Assembly (NCBI GenBank): GCA_022572825.1 | Contig: JACZVE010000147.1 | Span: 1 to 7,395, forward strand | Direction: 5' to 3' | Length of the DNA stretch: 7,395 bases | Source of the DNA: SAR324 cluster bacterium | GTDB taxonomy: Bacteria > SAR324 > JACQKK01 | In this document: piece by piece, positions 4,735-7,395 of the stretch | How positions within the stretch are numbered: position 1 is the stretch's first letter | Layout of the letters: every line of letters starts with the position of its first letter | The notes under the pieces: generated by a model | Told to the model about the DNA's origin: nothing | The model's input: the letters and a program-made list of their open reading frames with translations, nothing else | Databases searched by the model: none | Made by a program: the position numbers and the translations under genes

Positions 4735-6723
4735 GTGAAGGCTTCAACCGCGAAATCCGCCCATCTCCCCTACGTTGCCTTCGGCAACGTGTACGCCGTG
4801 CCTTCCTTGCACGCCCGCGTGCGGTTTGCGGGGCTGGTGCGCCGGGCCTTCTTGGCGCTGCGGCCGGATGCCCTCGCGGTGGAGCTGCCGGCGACGCTGG
4901 AGGCCTCCATTCGCGCCGGCGTGGCGCGACTGCCCTATGTATCCGTGGTGGCCTACGAGGATTACGACGCGGAGATCGAGAAGGTACGCCAGATACTGCC
5001 CATCACGCCGGACGATTCGCTGGTGGAAGCCGTGCGGCTGGGCGAGGAGTTCGGCGTGCCGGTGCACTTCATCGATCGCGACGTGATTGGCTACCAGGGC
5101 ACGCCCATCCGCGCGCCGGACGACTACCTGATCGAGCGCATCGGTCTGGAGGCCTACTGGCGGGAGGTCGCGCCCCGCCTGCAGCGCGCGCTGGGCGGCT
5201 CCCACGACGAGGTGCGCGAGATCGAGATGGCCGCACGGCTGCGCGCGCTGAGCCGTGCCCACGGCCGCGTGCTGTTCGTGTGCGGGCTGTCACACCTGGC
5301 GCCGGTCATGGAGCACTTCCGCGGCAAGCGCAAGCCGCCCCCCGGCCCGGTGACGCAGCGCGAGCAGACCCTCTACAACCTGGCCCGCGAATCCACCGGC
5401 CACGTCCTGGGCAGCGTGCCGTACTATGTCTACGCCTACGAGCTGGCGCGGCGGGGACTCAACCCGGCGCAGTATCCCCAGCTCATGCCCCTGCCCAATA
5501 CCAAGGGCGGCGAGTTGACGGCGGCCCAGGAAGCGTACTCCGAGGCCCTGGCGGCGCTGCTGGGCGAGCTGACCCGCCGGCCCACCGGCAGCGGCGACGT
5601 CGATCCCTATGAGCTGCTGGCCGAGGTGGTGCGGGGGGCGGTATCGCTCTATGAGCGGGAATGGAACGAGCAGCCCTCGCCGGCACGGCTGAACACGCTG
5701 CTGCGTTTCGCCCGCAACCTGGCCCTGGTGGGCCGGCGCTTAACCCCCGGCCGCTACGAGATCGTGCTGGCGGGGAAAAACACGGTCAACGACGATTTCG
5801 CCTACCAGTTGCTGCGGCTGGCGAATCACTACCCGTTCTTCGAGGAGGACTCCGAGCTACCCGAACTGAAGGTGGAGGGCGACCTGCTGCACGGCCAGGC
5901 CGACGGGGAGACGCTCGTGCTGCGGCTGCGCCTGCCCCGCGCGCTGCAGCAGGAACTGGACGAGGAGGAACTGGAGTTGGGCGAGCCGCCCGAGGAGGTG
6001 GAGGAGGGTTCCTGGCAGGAGCGCTGGGAGTTCGGCGAGCACCACGTCTCCCACCTGCCCCAGGATGCCAGGCTGGAGCACTTCTTCACCTATATCCGCA
6101 ACAAGGCCCGGCGTATCCTTTCCGATCTGCAGGTGCGCATCCACGAGCTGAAGGCCTCCCTGATGGACGGGTTGGACCTGCGCGAAACCCTGCGCAACCT
6201 GCCCCTGGGCAAGGTATACGTGCGCGAGTATTTGCCGGGCATAGGCGACGTGGGCCCGGTGGTGGTGATCTTCCACAAGCCGGGCGAGGAGCACCAGTAT
6301 CCCCACGAGAAGATGTGGTACGCCGAACACGCGGGCGAGTCCGACCTGGCCCTGTATTCCACCGAGCCGGGCAAAAAGTTCGACGGGCCGGGCATCAGCC
6401 GCTGCCAGTACGGCGGCGTGCTCTCGCTGTTTCCCCCGACGGGCCGGGCGTTCGTGTGGGGCAACCCGCGCTATGGCGGCGTGCGCAGTCGGGCCGAGCA
6501 GTTGCTGAAAGCGGCCATCGATCTCTCGCGCAAGCCCATCGTCGCCTACGTGGCCGCCCAGGGACCCTCGCCGGAGATGCTCTCCTTCGCCGCCACCCGC
6601 GGCATCCACATCATGTACGTGCCGCTGGACACCCTGTCGGCCGACATTCTCAAGCGGGCGCGCACCTTCCATGTGCTGGCGGATAACCTGGTGCGCACCT
6701 TGGCGCACACGTATATCAACTGA
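4735..6723 (+). CDS. large protein with TraB/ChaN-like N-terminal domain; unknown C-terminus
   Basis: A 662-aa soluble protein. I choose the GTG at 4735 because GGAGGG (4720-4725) lies 9 nt upstream; the roughly 55 codons before it translate noncoding leader. Residues 11-197 follow the TraB/ChaN/EreA pattern. The segment around 14-26 holds His26, PDALAVELP (44-52) holds Glu50, EAVRLGEEFGVPVHFIDRD (98-116) holds Asp114 and Asp116, and GRVLFVCGLSHLAPVMEHF (177-195) holds His187. Residues 200-365 are mainly helical. An acidic linker spans about 369-429. Residues 440-480 look helical or coiled. The end (490-662) is mixed alpha/beta with VVVIFHKPGEEHQYPHEKMWY (509-529) and a final Rossmann-like segment, IVAYVAAQG to IMYVPLD (602-632). 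I do not recognise the C-terminal part. Large TraB/ChaN-like proteins (DUF5682/YehM type) occur beside MoxR ATPases, and one is encoded at 2032. The function is unknown; a hydrolase-like or remodelling role is a guess. Confidence 0.8.
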   Translation: MKASTAKSAHLPYVAFGNVYAVPSLHARVRFAGLVRRAFLALRPDALAVELPATLEASIRAGVARLPYVSVVAYEDYDAEIEKVRQILPITPDDSLVEAVRLGEEFGVPVHFIDRDVIGYQGTPIRAPDDYLIERIGLEAYWREVAPRLQRALGGSHDEVREIEMAARLRALSRAHGRVLFVCGLSHLAPVMEHFRGKRKPPPGPVTQREQTLYNLARESTGHVLGSVPYYVYAYELARRGLNPAQYPQLMPLPNTKGGELTAAQEAYSEALAALLGELTRRPTGSGDVDPYELLAEVVRGAVSLYEREWNEQPSPARLNTLLRFARNLALVGRRLTPGRYEIVLAGKNTVNDDFAYQLLRLANHYPFFEEDSELPELKVEGDLLHGQADGETLVLRLRLPRALQQELDEEELELGEPPEEVEEGSWQERWEFGEHHVSHLPQDARLEHFFTYIRNKARRILSDLQVRIHELKASLMDGLDLRETLRNLPLGKVYVREYLPGIGDVGPVVVIFHKPGEEHQYPHEKMWYAEHAGESDLALYSTEPGKKFDGPGISRCQYGGVLSLFPPTGRAFVWGNPRYGGVRSRAEQLLKAAIDLSRKPIVAYVAAQGPSPEMLSFAATRGIHIMYVPLDTLSADILKRARTFHVLADNLVRTLAHTYIN

Positions 6724-6746
6724 ACAGGGCTCCGACCGCGTGGGGA

Positions 6747-6777
6747 CCGCCAACGCTTTTTCCATCGGGGTTGGCGG
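6747..6777 (+). other. stem-loop after the 662-aa gene
   Basis: CCGCCAAC (6747-6754) pairs perfectly with GTTGGCGG (6770-6777) around a 15-nt loop. It starts 23 bp after the stop codon. The only T run (five T) is inside the loop, not after the stem, so rho-independent termination is doubtful. It may instead protect the mRNA 3' end. Confidence 0.45.
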
Positions 6778-6829
6778 CGGCGATTCGCGATACTGGCTGA
6801 GTGCGGCGGCGTGTCGCTAATGCCGACAA

Positions 6830-6864
6830 GCGCGCTGGGCACACAGGACAGCCCAGCAAGGCGC
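6830..6864 (+). other. stem-loop next to the ribosome site of the amidohydrolase-like gene
   Basis: GCGCGCTGGGC (6830-6840) pairs with GCCCAGC (6851-6857) and, past a 3-nt bulge, GCGC (6861-6864), closing a 10-nt loop. The ribosome site begins at the very next base, so stability of this hairpin could affect ribosome access. Confidence 0.45.
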
Positions 6865-6875
6865 GGAGGAGGAGA
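6865..6875 (+). promoter_or_regulatory. strong ribosome binding site
   Basis: The purine run GGAGGAGGAGA ends 5 nt before ATG 6881 and is the best Shine-Dalgarno match in the window. It fixes the start of the last gene, which has no stop codon inside the window. Confidence 0.8.
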
Positions 6876-6880
6876 AAGCC

Positions 6881-7395
6881 ATGGCCAGAGTGAACCCGTT
6901 AACGAGGGTGCTCCGCACATGCCTCTGCAGTCGGCCTGGAATGGCCTGGGCGGTCGCGTCGGCAGTGACCGCATGGCTGCTGCTGTCGGCCCCCGGAACC
7001 CTCGCCGCCGAAATCCCCATCATCGACGCCCACAGCCAGGCGGACCACCTGCTCAAGCTGGAGAAGATCATCGAGCTGATGGACAAGGGCGGGGTGTCCC
7101 ACACCATTCTATCCACCCGCGGCAAGGTGACGCCCGAGCAGTTGCTGGCCTTCGCGGCCTGTCATCCGGGGCGGATCACCCCCTCCGTGAGGAGCAAGGG
7201 CAAGCCCTACGCAAGCAACTCGCCGAAGTACTACCGCCTGTTGGAAAAGCAGATGAGCATGCCGGGATTCGGCGCCATAGCGGAGGTGCTGATGTGGCAC
7301 GCGGAAAAACGCAACAAGGCCGGGGAATTTGTAGCCCCGGCGGTCGTCGTTCATCCGGACGATAAACGGGTGCGCGTCTCCCTTGATGGCGCCAC
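6881..7395 (+). CDS. secreted amidohydrolase-like protein (3' partial)
   Basis: An open frame from ATG 6881 to the window edge; 171 residues are visible and the 3' end lies outside. The N-terminus is a long signal peptide: a basic start MARVNPLTRVLR, a hydrophobic core at about 21-38 and likely cleavage after GTLAA (39-43), so the protein is probably periplasmic. There is no lipobox next to the core. The mature part opens with IPIIDAHSQADHLLKLEKIIELMDKGGVSHTIL (45-77), the first strand and helix of an amidohydrolase (amidohydrolase_2-type) TIM barrel. Next come a segment on reading HPGRITPSVRSKG (95-107) and GFGAIAEVLMWH (129-140), a typical G-x-x-E strand. The metal motif is DAHSQ, not the usual D-x-H-x-H, so Gln53 replaces the second His. 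Such proteins hydrolyse or decarboxylate small molecules; the substrate is unknown. The later metal ligands fall outside the window. Confidence 0.78.
   Translation, partial: MARVNPLTRVLRTCLCSRPGMAWAVASAVTAWLLLSAPGTLAAEIPIIDAHSQADHLLKLEKIIELMDKGGVSHTILSTRGKVTPEQLLAFAACHPGRITPSVRSKGKPYASNSPKYYRLLEKQMSMPGFGAIAEVLMWHAEKRNKAGEFVAPAVVVHPDDKRVRVSLDGA

Noticed and set aside
4400..4747. 115-codon - strand frame across the intergenic leader
   Set aside because: No motif, overlaps two + strand genes, and has no good ribosome site; kept only as a composition oddity.
5857..6765. 302-codon - strand frame opposite the 662-aa gene
   Set aside because: Shadow frame rich in His, Gln and Gly without a motif; the + strand gene has family pattern and a ribosome site.

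Overview
The window is GC-rich and densely coding, with short intergenic gaps and proteobacterial-type ribosome binding sites. The protein families seen (COG3146 FemAB/GNAT-like acyltransferase, TauE/SafE permease, MoxR-type AAA+ ATPase, secreted amidohydrolase-like protein) fit a free-living proteobacterium, probably gamma or beta. This is an inference from style and family content; there is no rRNA or other taxonomic marker here. No tRNA, rRNA, CRISPR array, transposase or phage gene was found.

Left part (1-1728): the 3' end of an alpha/beta hydrolase gene enters from the left on the + strand. It runs convergently into the remnant of a small secreted DUF4864-like gene on the - strand. The remnant keeps its start, ribosome site, signal peptide and first family motif, but has lost the rest. 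Upstream of it on the same strand is an intact COG3146 FemAB/GNAT-like acyltransferase gene. A good sigma70-like promoter on the - strand at 1893-1920 can drive this leftward pair.

Middle (1729-4443): a divergent intergenic region of about 300 bp separates the leftward pair from a rightward series. The series is a MoxR-type AAA+ ATPase with all core motifs, a 150-bp gap opening with three tandem 16-bp GC-rich units, a TauE/SafE-family permease, and 23 bp later a conserved protein of unknown function (189 aa).

Right part (4444-7395): a leader of about 290 bp has an AT-richer section, an imperfect inverted repeat, a weak promoter candidate and a double GTGCAC palindrome in a C-rich/G-rich context. 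It precedes a 662-aa protein with a GTG start. Its first 200 residues look like a TraB/ChaN/EreA-type domain and its large C-terminal part I do not recognise. After a gap with two stem-loops, a secreted amidohydrolase-like gene begins with a strong ribosome site and runs off the right edge.

Most interesting idea: MoxR-type ATPases often work with a VWA protein and sometimes with a large third partner whose N-terminus is TraB/ChaN-like (DUF5682/YehM-type). The ATPase at 2032 and the 662-aa protein at 4735 could be two parts of such a system, split by two unrelated-looking genes and with no VWA gene in the window. This rests on motif reading and recalled gene-neighbourhood patterns and is not proven.
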